Of a stretch of 64,000 nt of DNA, positions 28,325 through 36,686 are shown one piece after another. The notes beneath the pieces were generated by a model. That model had not been told where the DNA came from, did not search any database, and saw only the letters and a program-made list of their open reading frames with translations. This DNA comes from Candidatus Viadribacter manganicus (lineage in GTDB: Bacteria; Pseudomonadota; Alphaproteobacteria; Caulobacterales; Aquidulcibacteraceae). The stretch lies in contig NZ_CP013244.1 in NCBI RefSeq assembly GCF_001679665.1, positions 3,655,001 to 3,719,000 on the forward strand, in the 5' to 3' direction. The position numbers and the translations under genes are program-made. How positions within the stretch are numbered: position 1 is the first letter of the stretch; every line of letters begins with the position of its first letter.

Positions 28325-29677
28325 ATGGCATCAGCCGCAGAACAGCTTGCCGCAAACATCAACTTTGCGGCGTTCGCCAAGGCGACAGAGCTTCAAAAGC
28401 GCATTTGGTACACCATCATTGCGCTGATCGTTTATCGCATCGGCACATTCATCCCGATCCCCGGCATTGATCCGGCTGCGTTCGCGCAGGCGTTTCAAAC
28501 TCAGGCCGGCGGCATTCTCGGCATGTTCAACACGTTCTCCGGCGGCGCCGTGGAGCGTATGGCGATCTTCGCGCTGAACGTGATGCCGTACATTTCGTCC
28601 TCGATCATCATGCAGCTGTTGTCGACGTCGATTCCGTCGCTTGAGCGCTTGAAGAAAGAGGGTGAAGTCGGCCGCAAGCAGATCAACCAGTACACGCGCT
28701 ACCTGACGCTGGTTCTGGCGATTGTGCAGTCTTACGGCATCGCTGTTGGCCTGCAGTCGAGCGCCGGTGTGGTCACCAATCCTGGCTGGTTCTTCGTCGC
28801 GTCCACCGTCATTACGCTGACGGGGGGCACGATGTTCCTGATGTGGCTCGGTGAGCAGGTGACGGCGCGCGGCGTCGGCAACGGCATCTCGCTGATCATC
28901 TTCGCCGGCATCGTCGCGGAGATGCCGCGCATCGTGATGCAGTCGCTTGCGCTCGCGCGCACGGGAGACGTCAACCCGTTTGGCCTCTTCATGATCGCCG
29001 CCGCGATGCTCGCGGTCATCGTGTTCGTGGTCTTCATTGAACGCTCGCAGCGACGCCTTGTGGTGCAGTACCCGAAGCGCCAGCAGGGCAATCGCATGTT
29101 CATGGGCGAAAGCTCATTCCTGCCGCTGAAAATCAATACCGCCGGCGTTATCCCGCCGATCTTTGCGTCATCGCTATTGATGCTGCCGACAACGGTGATT
29201 GGCTTCATGGGCATGGGGGCCAATGCGCCGGAGTGGGTGAGCCAACTTCAAGGCTTTATCGGCTACGGTCAGCCGGGCCACATGATGCTCTACGCCGTCG
29301 GCATCATTTTCTTCTGCTTCTTCTACACTTCGATCGTTTTCAATCCGGAAGAAACCGCGGACAACCTGCGCAAATACGGCGGCTTCCTGCCGGGCATTCG
29401 TCCAGGCAAAAAGACGGCCGAATATCTCGATTACGTGCTGACACGCCTCACAGTTATCGGCGCCGCCTACATCACCGCAGTGTGTTTGCTGCCGGAGATT
29501 CTGATCGCGTACTACGCGGTGCCCTTCTATCTCGGCGGCACCTCGATCCTCATCGTTATCTCAGTGACGCTGGATACGGTTGCACAAATTCAGTCGCACT
29601 TGGTCGCGCACCAGTACGAAGGTCTCATCAAGCGCTCAAAGCTGCGTGGCTCGGGCGGCGGGATCACCAAGAAATGA
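28325..29677 (+). CDS. secY: preprotein translocase subunit SecY
   Basis: 450 residues with ten predicted membrane helices, the usual SecY size. The plug/first-helix region has Y-R-I-G-T-F-I-P-I-P-G-I-D, and the cytosolic C5 loop and end carry G-F-x-P-G-I-R-P-G-K-x-T. It forms the protein-conducting channel with SecE and SecG. The stop overlaps the adk start (ATGA). Confidence 0.98.
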   Translation: MASAAEQLAANINFAAFAKATELQKRIWYTIIALIVYRIGTFIPIPGIDPAAFAQAFQTQAGGILGMFNTFSGGAVERMAIFALNVMPYISSSIIMQLLSTSIPSLERLKKEGEVGRKQINQYTRYLTLVLAIVQSYGIAVGLQSSAGVVTNPGWFFVASTVITLTGGTMFLMWLGEQVTARGVGNGISLIIFAGIVAEMPRIVMQSLALARTGDVNPFGLFMIAAAMLAVIVFVVFIERSQRRLVVQYPKRQQGNRMFMGESSFLPLKINTAGVIPPIFASSLLMLPTTVIGFMGMGANAPEWVSQLQGFIGYGQPGHMMLYAVGIIFFCFFYTSIVFNPEETADNLRKYGGFLPGIRPGKKTAEYLDYVLTRLTVIGAAYITAVCLLPEILIAYYAVPFYLGGTSILIVISVTLDTVAQIQSHLVAHQYEGLIKRSKLRGSGGGITKK

Positions 29678-30240
29678 ACCTGATCCTGTTCGGGCCACCG
29701 GCCGCTGGTAAAGGCACCCAAGCCAAGCGTCTCACCGCCGAACGGGGATACGTACAGCTTTCAACCGGCGACATGCTGCGCGCAGCGCGGAAGTCGGGCT
29801 CGGAGCTTGGTCAGAAGGTCGCCGCGATCATGGATTCCGGCTCGCTCGTCTCGGACGAGATCGTGATTGCGTTGATCGAAGATGCGCTCGCGCAGAACAA
29901 GACGGCGCCCGGTTTCATTTTCGACGGGTTTCCGCGCACGGTCGCGCAAGCAGAAGCGCTCGATGCCATGCTTGCCCGCCACGGCAAGCAGATCGATCGC
30001 GTCGTGCAGCTTGAAGTGGACTCGCAGCAATTGCTCGATCGTGTCGCTAAGCGCTTTGCCGAAGAAGGCAGAGCCGACGACAATCCTGAAAGCTACAAAG
30101 TTCGTTTGAACGCGTATCTCGCTCAAACCGCGCCGCTCATTCCTTACTACGAGCAGAAGAACAAGCTTCGCGGCGTCGACGGCATGGCCGGCATCGAGGA
30201 TGTGGCCACGTCCATCGCCGCCGCGATCGACGCTCGTTAG
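29674..30240 (+). CDS. adk: adenylate kinase, short-LID form
   Basis: 188 residues from ATG 29674. P-loop G-P-P-A-A-G-K-G-T, AMP-binding S-T-G-D-M-L-R, and F-I-F-D-G-F-P-R-T are present. The LID is the short form with R-x-D-D-N/x and no zinc cysteines. It interconverts ATP, ADP and AMP. The secY-adk-rpsM order is common in bacteria; here a two-gene insertion separates adk from rpsM. The 3' end overlaps the convergent reductase gene. Confidence 0.97.
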   Translation: MNLILFGPPAAGKGTQAKRLTAERGYVQLSTGDMLRAARKSGSELGQKVAAIMDSGSLVSDEIVIALIEDALAQNKTAPGFIFDGFPRTVAQAEALDAMLARHGKQIDRVVQLEVDSQQLLDRVAKRFAEEGRADDNPESYKVRLNAYLAQTAPLIPYYEQKNKLRGVDGMAGIEDVATSIAAAIDAR

Positions 30241-30800
30241 AACGTCAGTGCTGGCGCGCGTAGGCGCGCGATCCAATCTGCGAACTTTGCCGACCAGTCG
30301 ACGAGCACGCCGCGCAAGCTTTCGTCCGTGATCTCGCCATCGACGATCAGGCCGTCGCGATAGTTCAAATAGATTTCGGGCTGCACCGTGAGCGCTGCGC
30401 CCGTGGCGCTGACGACAGAGCGAAGCTGCGATTGCGCTGCAGCGGTGCCAACCGCGCCAAGCGTTGCGCCGACGATGGCCGCCGGTTTGCCGGCCCAGGA
30501 ATTCTTGCCCCATGGGCGTGAACCCCATTCGATCGCGTTTTTCAGCGCCGCCGAAAATGAGCGGTTGAACTCGGGCGTGACGAACAGCACCGCGTCAGCG
30601 CTTTCGATCTGCTGCTTGAAGCGGATGACCGGCGCCGGAAGCTCACCCTCAAGATCTTGATCGTAGAGCGGCAGTTCGCCGATCTCGACGATTTGGAGGT
30701 CCAGTTTCGGGCGCGCGACCTTCGCCAACGCTTGGGCGAATATCCGGTTTACTGAGCCCTTGCGCAGGCTGCCGACGACGACGGCGACTTTGGTGGTCAT
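30237..30800 (-). CDS. NADPH-dependent FMN reductase family protein
   Basis: 187 residues. The flavodoxin-like start G-S-L-R-K-G-S-V-N-R (FMN phosphate loop), P-L-Y-D-Q-D, P-E-F-N-R-S-F-S-A-A-L-K-N-A-I-E-W, and the G-A-T-L-G-A-V-G-T strand fit the ChrR/azoreductase-type quinone reductases. It is divergent from an HxlR regulator with a palindrome between, a layout known for HxlR-controlled, aldehyde- or quinone-responsive reductases. The substrate is inferred only. Confidence 0.9.
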   Translation of the reverse strand: MTTKVAVVVGSLRKGSVNRIFAQALAKVARPKLDLQIVEIGELPLYDQDLEGELPAPVIRFKQQIESADAVLFVTPEFNRSFSAALKNAIEWGSRPWGKNSWAGKPAAIVGATLGAVGTAAAQSQLRSVVSATGAALTVQPEIYLNYRDGLIVDGEITDESLRGVLVDWSAKFADWIARLRAPALTF

Positions 30801-30808
30801 TTATGATT

Positions 30809-30833
30809 CCCTAGTAACGGTTGGTAACTAGGG
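30809..30833. promoter_or_regulatory. palindromic operator candidate between reductase and HxlR genes
   Basis: CCCTAGT (30809-30815) and ACTAGGG (30827-30833) are exact inverse complements. GTAAC occurs within both halves as a direct repeat. It lies eight bases from the reductase start on the left, and its right arm overlaps the only plausible Shine-Dalgarno of the regulator. Likely the HxlR binding site. Confidence 0.6.
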
Positions 30834-30841
30834 CTATATGA

Positions 30842-31291
30842 GTGCCTATGAGAGCAGCTCAAGAACGCACACAGACCTCACCAGGTCACAGCGTTGTTTC
30901 CGACATCCAGTCCCATGATTGCCGGGCGGTCAGCGCCATTTTGCAGCGTATAGGGGATAAATGGAGCGTGCTGATCATCCAGCGCCTGGGTGAGGGGCCG
31001 CGCCGGTTCAATGAGATCAAACGGATCATAGGGGGTATTTCCCAGCGGATGCTGACTCTGACGCTCCGCAATCTGGAGCGCGATGGGCTCGTCAGTCGAA
31101 CCGTGACGCCGACCGTGCCCCCACGGGTCGATTACGCGCTGACCGAGCTGGGCAGGGACCTCCTCATCCCGGTTTCGGCCCTCGGGCAGTGGGCCATTCA
31201 GCATACCCCTTGTATCGAGGCCGCCCGCGCACGATTTGACGCTTCCGAGGCGGCCGAAACGCCGCAACAGGATCGCGTTTCCGCCGGTTGA
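30842..31291 (+). CDS. HxlR-family winged-helix regulator
   Basis: 149 residues from GTG 30842 (ATG 30848 is an alternative). The core has C-R-A-V-S-A-I-L-Q-R-I-G-D-K-W-S-V-L-I-I-x-x-L, F-N-E-I-K-R-I-I-G-G-I-S-Q-R-M-L-T-L-T-L-R-x-L-E-R-D-G-L-V-x-R, and V-D-Y-A-L-T-E-L-G, all diagnostic. A cysteine in the first helix is conserved in redox- or aldehyde-sensing members. It likely controls itself and the divergent FMN reductase. Confidence 0.92.
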   Translation: MPMRAAQERTQTSPGHSVVSDIQSHDCRAVSAILQRIGDKWSVLIIQRLGEGPRRFNEIKRIIGGISQRMLTLTLRNLERDGLVSRTVTPTVPPRVDYALTELGRDLLIPVSALGQWAIQHTPCIEAARARFDASEAAETPQQDRVSAG

Positions 31292-31350
31292 CGCGGCATT
31301 TCGCCCCGCTATAACCGCCAACTTCGCGAACACCCAACGCGCGATGCTCC

Positions 31351-31368
31351 CCAGACCAGACGGTCTGG
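31351..31368 (+). promoter_or_regulatory. hairpin in the leader of the rpsM operon
   Basis: CCAGACC / GGTCTGG with loop AGAC, 37 bases before the rpsM start, in the 114-base gap after the HxlR gene. No T-tract follows, so it may be a protein-binding site or a structured leader element rather than a terminator. Confidence 0.4.
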
Positions 31369-31405
31369 AGGCGTCGCGCCTATTGCGTTTTGGAGCACCG
31401 CCAAC

Positions 31406-31786
31406 ATGGCTCGTATCGCCGGCGTAAACATTCCGACCCAGAAGCGCGTCGTCATCGCGCTGCAGTACATCCATGGGATCGGCCAGCACTACGCCAAAGA
31501 AATCACTGAGAAGGTCGGCATCACGCCGGAGCGCCGCGTGAGCGAGCTCACCGACGCTGAAGTTCTCCAAATCCGCGAGACCATCGATCGTGACTACACG
31601 GTTGAGGGCGATCTTCGTCGCGAGACCGCAACGAACATCAAGCGCCTGATGGACCTCGGCTGCTATCGTGGCCTGCGTCACCGCCGTGGCCTGCCGGTTC
31701 GCGGCCAACGCACGCACACGAACGCGCGCACGCGCAAAGGTCCGGCGAAAGCAATCGCCGGCAAGAAACAAGCGACCAAGAAGTAA
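31406..31786 (+). CDS. rpsM: 30S ribosomal protein S13
   Basis: 126 residues. [15 protein letters not shown] and [20 protein letters not shown] are diagnostic. First gene of the alpha operon; S13 contacts P-site tRNA and bridges to L5. Confidence 0.97.
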   Translation: MARIAGVNIPTQKRVVIALQYIHGIGQHYAKEITEKVGITPERRVSELTDAEVLQIRETIDRDYTVEGDLRRETATNIKRLMDLGCYRGLRHRRGLPVRGQRTHTNARTRKGPAKAIAGKKQATKK

Positions 31787-31798
31787 GGACACGCCGCA

Positions 31799-32188
31799 AT
31801 GGCTAAGGAATCCACGCGCGTTAAGAAGCGTGAACGTAAGAACATCGTCACGGGCGTCGCGCACGTGAATGCATCGTTCAACAACACGATGATCACGATC
31901 GCTGATGCGCAAGGCAACACGATCTCCTGGTCGAGCGCCGGCACGATGGGCTTTAAGGGCTCGCGTAAGTCGACGCCGTACGCTGCGCAAGTCGCCGCTG
32001 AAGATGCAGGCCGCAAGGCGATGGAGCACGGCATGCGCACGCTCGAAGTGAACGTGTCTGGCCCGGGTTCGGGGCGCGAAAGCGCACTTCGTGCTCTGCA
32101 AGCTGTTGGCTTCACCGTGACGTCGATCCGCGACGTGACGCCGATCCCGCACAACGGGTGCCGTCCGCCGAAGCGCCGTCGCGTCTAA
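31799..32188 (+). CDS. rpsK: 30S ribosomal protein S11
   Basis: 129 residues. [22 protein letters not shown] and the final [13 protein letters not shown] are diagnostic. There is no rpsD (S4) gene between this and rpoA, as is normal in Alphaproteobacteria. Confidence 0.97.
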   Translation: MAKESTRVKKRERKNIVTGVAHVNASFNNTMITIADAQGNTISWSSAGTMGFKGSRKSTPYAAQVAAEDAGRKAMEHGMRTLEVNVSGPGSGRESALRALQAVGFTVTSIRDVTPIPHNGCRPPKRRRV

Positions 32189-32247
32189 ACGGAATACTGT
32201 AAGTGGCGCGCGCCTCCTTCGCTGCGCCGTTTGATTGAGAGCGATGA

Positions 32248-33267
32248 ATGTCGATCGAAAAAAATTGGCTTGAACTGATCCGCCCGAAGAAGCCCGTCAT
32301 TGAGCACGCGTACGACGCGTCCAAGCGTGGCACTTTGATTGCGGAACCGCTGGAGCGGGGCTTTGGCCTGACGCTCGGCAACGCGCTGCGTCGCGTGCTG
32401 CTGTCGTCGCTGCAAGGCGCGGCGATCACGTCGGTGCAAATCGACGGCGTCGTCCACGAGTTCAGCTCGATCCAAGGCGTTCGTGAAGATGTCACCGACA
32501 TCGTGCTGAACCTGAAGCAAGTCGCGATCCGCATGCGCGGCGAAGGTCCAAAGCGCGTGATGCTGACGAAGACCGGCCCGGGCGAAGTGAAGGCCAGCGA
32601 CATTCAGACGGTTTCCGATATGGAGATCTTGAACCCCGACCACGTGATCTGCACGCTGGACGACGGCGCGAACCTGCGCATGGAGCTGACGATCAACAAC
32701 GGCAAGGGCTACGTCCCGGCCGAACAAAATCGTCCCGACGACGCGCCGATCGGCCTCATCGCCATCGACTCGATCTACTCGCCGGTTCGCCGCGTTGCCT
32801 ATCGCGTTGAGAACACCCGCGAAGGTCAGGTTCTCGATTACGACAAGCTTATCATTGAAGTTGAGACCAACGGCGCTGTGCGTCCGGAAGATGCGATCGC
32901 GTACGCCGCGCGTATTCTGCAGGACCAGCTGCAAGTGTTCATCACCTTCGAAGAGCCGAAGCAGAAGAAGGAAGGCGGCGACAAGCCGGACCTCCCGTTC
33001 AACCCGGCTCTGCTCAAGAAAGTCGACGAACTCGAACTCAGCGTTCGCTCGGCCAATTGCTTGAAGAACGACAACATCGTTTACATCGGCGATCTGATCC
33101 AAAAGTCGGAAGGCGAAATGCTTCGCACTCCGAACTTCGGCCGCAAGTCGCTGAACGAGATCAAAGAAGTCCTCGCCTCGATGGGCCTTCATCTGGGTAT
33201 GGCGGTCGAGAACTGGCCGCCGGACAACATCGAAGATCTCGCCAAGAAGTACGAAGACCAAATCTAA
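32248..33267 (+). CDS. rpoA: RNA polymerase alpha subunit
   Basis: 339 residues, the usual length. The N-terminal assembly domain has [23 protein letters not shown] linker leads to the C-terminal DNA-binding domain with [13 protein letters not shown] and [12 protein letters not shown]. It contacts UP elements and activators. Confidence 0.98.
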   Translation: MSIEKNWLELIRPKKPVIEHAYDASKRGTLIAEPLERGFGLTLGNALRRVLLSSLQGAAITSVQIDGVVHEFSSIQGVREDVTDIVLNLKQVAIRMRGEGPKRVMLTKTGPGEVKASDIQTVSDMEILNPDHVICTLDDGANLRMELTINNGKGYVPAEQNRPDDAPIGLIAIDSIYSPVRRVAYRVENTREGQVLDYDKLIIEVETNGAVRPEDAIAYAARILQDQLQVFITFEEPKQKKEGGDKPDLPFNPALLKKVDELELSVRSANCLKNDNIVYIGDLIQKSEGEMLRTPNFGRKSLNEIKEVLASMGLHLGMAVENWPPDNIEDLAKKYEDQI

Positions 33268-33303
33268 CGGAGAGCCGGCGTTTAAGCCGGCGAGGAAAAG
33301 ACA

Positions 33304-33720
33304 ATGCGTCACGGTTCAGGACACAAGAAGCTCGGCCGCACCGCCAGCCACCGCCAGGCGATGTTCGCCAACATGGCGGCCTCGCTGATCAAGCACGAGC
33401 AAATCGTGACCACGCTGCCGAAGGCCAAGGCCCTTCGCCCGGTGTTTGAGCGTCTCGTGACGCTCGCCAAGAAGGGTGATCTCGGATCGCGCCGTCTGGT
33501 GCTCTCGCGCATGCGCGATGAGACCCAAACCAAGAAGCTCTTCGAGACGCTTGCGCCGCGCTACAAGGCTCGTGCGGGCGGCTACACGCGCGTGCTGAAG
33601 GCGGGCTTCCGCCATGGCGACAACGCTCCCCTCGCGGTGATCGAACTTGTTGATCGCGATGAAAGCGCTCTTGGCCAAGATAGCGGCCCGCGCCCGGAAG
33701 CTATCTACACCGACAACTGA
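33304..33720 (+). CDS. rplQ: 50S ribosomal protein L17
   Basis: 138 residues. [17 protein letters not shown] and A-x-F-x-N-M-A-A-S-L-I-x-H-E-Q-I are diagnostic. Last gene of the block; a strong terminator follows. Confidence 0.97.
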   Translation: MRHGSGHKKLGRTASHRQAMFANMAASLIKHEQIVTTLPKAKALRPVFERLVTLAKKGDLGSRRLVLSRMRDETQTKKLFETLAPRYKARAGGYTRVLKAGFRHGDNAPLAVIELVDRDESALGQDSGPRPEAIYTDN

Positions 33721-33747
33721 TCCTTCGCTCGAAAGAGCTTTGAACCA

Positions 33748-33776
33748 AGCGGCGTCACGAAAGTGGCGCCGCTTTT
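33748..33776 (+). terminator. Rho-independent terminator after rplQ
   Basis: Stem AGCGGCGTCAC / GTGGCGCCGCT (one G-T pair), loop GAAA, then TTT-C-ATTTT. It ends the rpsM-rplQ transcript. Confidence 0.9.
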
Positions 33777-33845
33777 CATTTTCGCGCGCTTGACTCGATA
33801 TTTGCGAAAATGTAGAAATATTGCACGATTTAGCAGGAGATCGAG

Positions 33846-34319
33846 ATGTCGGATTTCTACCGTCCCAAAGGTCTTTCGAGCGCCGTATGTTATGGGGACC
33901 CAAAGACCGCATTTCGTTGGCTGGAGGAGGCGTTCGGCTTCGAGCCGCTAATGGTCATTCTCGATGAGAACGACAACATCGCCCATTCTGAGATGAAATA
34001 CGGCGATAGCGTCGTGATGATCGGCAATGAGTGGAGCGCCGATCACAAGAGCCCCAAGTCTTTAGGCGGAAAGAACACCCAAACCGTGCACGTTCAACTG
34101 ACGCGTGGTGAAGACATCGACGCCCATTGTGGACGCGCGCGAAAAGCCGGCGCTGAGATCATGCAAGAGCCATCGACGCAGTTCTACGGCGATCGCACCT
34201 ACCGTGCGCGTGACGGCGAGGGCCACATTTGGACGTTCGGCGTGACGGTTCAGGAAATGACGCCTGCCGAATGGGACAAGGCCGCCGGTGGCGGCATGCG
34301 AACGCAAACCAGCCTGTGA
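33846..34319 (+). CDS. VOC-superfamily (glyoxalase-like) protein
   Basis: 157 residues, preceded by AGGAGA. The paired beta-alpha-beta modules of the VOC fold are seen: A-F-R-W-L-E-E-A-F-G-F, H-S-E-M-K-Y-G-D-S-V-V-M-I, and the second half with H-V-Q-L..., F-Y-G-D-R-T-Y-R-A-R-D-G-E-G-H-I-W-T-F. The glyoxalase/bleomycin-resistance-like fold, close to the PhnB-type group. Substrate unknown. The stop overlaps the ArsR start (GTGA). Confidence 0.88.
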   Translation: MSDFYRPKGLSSAVCYGDPKTAFRWLEEAFGFEPLMVILDENDNIAHSEMKYGDSVVMIGNEWSADHKSPKSLGGKNTQTVHVQLTRGEDIDAHCGRARKAGAEIMQEPSTQFYGDRTYRARDGEGHIWTFGVTVQEMTPAEWDKAAGGGMRTQTSL

Positions 34320-34645
34320 GGCGTTCGATAGATCAAACACTCGCTGCGCTCGCTGACCCACATCGGCGACGCGCGGTCGAGCTGCTGGGCCAGCGGCCGC
34401 GTCGCGCCGGCGAGCTTGCTGAGGCATTGGGCCTGCCTGCGCCCGCTATGAGCCGGCATTTGCGGGAGCTGAAGCAGTGCGGCCTCGTGGAGGAAACCCA
34501 TCCTGAGTTCGATGCGCGGGTGCGGATATACACGCTGAAGGAAGGCGCGATGGCTGACCTGAAGAAGTGGCTGGCGGACACCGAGCGGATGTGGAGCGAT
34601 CAGCTCGCGTCGTTCAAGGCGCACATAGAGAAAAAGCGCAAATGA
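34316..34645 (+). CDS. ArsR-family transcriptional regulator
   Basis: 109 residues from GTG 34316, which overlaps the previous stop. A-L-A-D-P-H-R-R-R-A-V-E-L-L opens the winged helix; L-P-A-P-A-M-S-R-H-L-R-E-L is the recognition helix, followed by G-L-V-E-E. No metal-binding C-x-C site is present, so it probably belongs to the non-metal ArsR/SdpR type often coupled to an SRPBCC gene, as here. Confidence 0.9.
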   Translation: MRRSIDQTLAALADPHRRRAVELLGQRPRRAGELAEALGLPAPAMSRHLRELKQCGLVEETHPEFDARVRIYTLKEGAMADLKKWLADTERMWSDQLASFKAHIEKKRK

Positions 34646-35115
34646 GCGCCGTCATCGTCTCGTTGCGTGTGAAGGCAACACCACAGGAGGCCTTTGACGC
34701 TTTCACACAAGATATCGCCACGTGGTGGCGGCCAAACGGCTTGTTCGCGCTCACGCCGCGCGGTGACGGCGTGTTGCGGTTCGAGGCAGGGCAAGGCGGG
34801 CGTCTCGTCACGGACCTTCCGAATGGCACGGTCTTTGAGATTGGCCGTGTTAGCGCTTGGCGGCCAGGCGAGCGGTTGGCTTTCACGTGGCGCGCCGCGA
34901 CCTTCGCGGCGGATCAGGTGACGACCGTGGAAATTCGTTTCGAGCCTGTCGGCGATGAAACGCGCGTCACGGTCGAGCATCGGGGATGGGATATGATCCC
35001 TCAAGACCACGTCGCAAGGCATGGCTTCCCGTTGGCCGCCACGCAGATGCGCCTCAGCGAACATTGGCGCGCGCTGTTGGCCGCTTTGGCTGCCCGGATC
35101 GTCGCGCGCCCCTGA
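34642..35115 (+). CDS. SRPBCC/AHSA1-domain protein
   Basis: 157 residues from ATG 34642 (ATGA overlap with the regulator). The START-like domain shows F-D-A-F-T-Q-D-I-A-T-W-W, the beta strands F-E-I-G-R-V-S-A-W-R-P-G-E-R-L-A-F-T-W, and V-E-I-R-F-E-P-V-G-D-E-T-R-V-T-V-E-H-R-G-W, typical of AHSA1 proteins. It is the third member of a tightly coupled VOC-ArsR-SRPBCC unit; ligand unknown. Confidence 0.88.
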   Translation: MSAVIVSLRVKATPQEAFDAFTQDIATWWRPNGLFALTPRGDGVLRFEAGQGGRLVTDLPNGTVFEIGRVSAWRPGERLAFTWRAATFAADQVTTVEIRFEPVGDETRVTVEHRGWDMIPQDHVARHGFPLAATQMRLSEHWRALLAALAARIVARP

Positions 35116-35181
35116 GTTTCGCCATGTTTCTGCCCCGTCCCGGCGCATGATCCGGCAGCGATTTGTCGAGGCGGCGGACCC

Positions 35182-36636
35182 ATGAAATTTACGCGTTCCA
35201 CTCTCTTGAAAGCGTCTCCGTACGCAGCGCTTGTCGCTGGCTTCGCCGGCGGCGCCTTGGCCGTTGCCCCGATGGCGACAGAGCGCCAGATCCCGGCCTC
35301 AAATGACGAGCCGCAACTGCAGCTGGTGCAGGCGCAGCCGCTCGTTCGCACGGCGCCTTCGGGCCGCGGCGAGGTGCAGCTTTCGTTCGCCCCGGTGGCG
35401 GCGCGTGCTGGCCCTGCGGTCGTGAACGTCTATGCGCAACGCGTTTCCCGCTCGATGGCGCGCGATCCGTTCTTCGGGCGCTTCAGCGCTCCGCGCGTCG
35501 AGAACTCACTCGGCTCTGGGGTCATCGTCCGCGAAGACGGCATCATCGTTACAAACAACCACGTCATCGACGGCGCGCAATCGCTGAAGGTCGTGCTCTC
35601 CGATCGCCGTGAGTTCGACGCAGAACTCGTACTCGCAGATCAGCGGGTTGATCTTGCGGTGTTGCGCATCAATACGAACGGCGAACGCCTGCCGACCCTT
35701 GCGTTTGCGAACACACAGAGCAATCTCCAAGTTGGCGACCTCGTTCTCGCGATCGGCAACCCGTATGGGCTCGAACAAACCGTAACGAGCGGCATCATCT
35801 CAGCTTTGGCGCGCACCGACGTTGGCATTTCCGACTACGCGTTCTTCATCCAGACGGACGCCGCGATTAACCGCGGCAATTCCGGTGGCGCACTCGTCGA
35901 CATGAGCGGCTCGCTCGTGGGCATCAACAGCGCGATTTTCTCCGAAACCGGCGGATCGAACGGAATCGGCTTTGCCATTCCCGCCGAAATGGTGCGCCGC
36001 GTCGTTGAATCTGCCGTCTCTGGTGGACGCACAGTCATTCGCCCGTGGCTTGGCGCGCGCATGCAAGCCGTGACGCAAGAGCAAGCGCGAGCGCTTGGTC
36101 TGCCGCGCCCTGAAGGCGTGCTCGTAAGCGATCTTTATCCCCGCGCCGCCGGTGAGCGCGCGGGGCTGCGCACTGGTGACGTTATCTTGCGCGTCGCCGG
36201 TATCGAAGTGCGCGACGAAGGCGCCGTCCGCTACCAATTTGCGACGCAACGTCCCGGCGCGCGCGTTCCGCTCGTGCTGTTGCGCGATGGGCGGGAAGTG
36301 ACCATCACAGCCAATGCCGAAGCCCCTCCCGGCGGCGCGCCAGACCCGCGTGAGCTTTCGGGCCGTCACCCGCTTTCTGGAGCGCGCGTCGTGAGCTTGA
36401 CCCCTGCCACAGCCGAAGCCTCCGGCCTCGATCCATTTGCGGACGGCGTATTCATCCAGGCCTTGGACACGCGCGGTGTCGCCGCGCGCATCGGTTTCCG
36501 CCCCGGAGACATCATCGACGAAGTGAACGGCGCGCAAATCCGCGACGCTGCCCAGCTTGATCGCGCCATGGCGCAATCTCGGACCTGGGTCATCGGCGTC
36601 GAGCGCAACGGTCAGCGGGCTGAGCTTCGCTTCTAG
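35182..36636 (+). CDS. HtrA/Do-like periplasmic serine protease with two PDZ domains
   Basis: 484 residues. A hydrophobic N-terminal segment (~10-30) is a signal or anchor. The protease domain has the triad His127 (T-N-N-H-V-I-D), Asp157 (R-V-D-L-A-V-L), and Ser234 (R-G-N-S-G-G-A-L). Two PDZ domains follow (about 300-385 and 395-484, each with a G-D-V-I-L/I or G-D-I-I-D element). This is the DegQ/DegP layout for envelope quality control. The second PDZ ends the protein. The gene stands alone, upstream of rarA. Confidence 0.93.
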   Translation: MKFTRSTLLKASPYAALVAGFAGGALAVAPMATERQIPASNDEPQLQLVQAQPLVRTAPSGRGEVQLSFAPVAARAGPAVVNVYAQRVSRSMARDPFFGRFSAPRVENSLGSGVIVREDGIIVTNNHVIDGAQSLKVVLSDRREFDAELVLADQRVDLAVLRINTNGERLPTLAFANTQSNLQVGDLVLAIGNPYGLEQTVTSGIISALARTDVGISDYAFFIQTDAAINRGNSGGALVDMSGSLVGINSAIFSETGGSNGIGFAIPAEMVRRVVESAVSGGRTVIRPWLGARMQAVTQEQARALGLPRPEGVLVSDLYPRAAGERAGLRTGDVILRVAGIEVRDEGAVRYQFATQRPGARVPLVLLRDGREVTITANAEAPPGGAPDPRELSGRHPLSGARVVSLTPATAEASGLDPFADGVFIQALDTRGVAARIGFRPGDIIDEVNGAQIRDAAQLDRAMAQSRTWVIGVERNGQRAELRF

Positions 36637-36686
36637 GTCTCGACGACTAGGTCGTCTCTCGCTTCGAGAAGGCCTATGTTGCGAAC

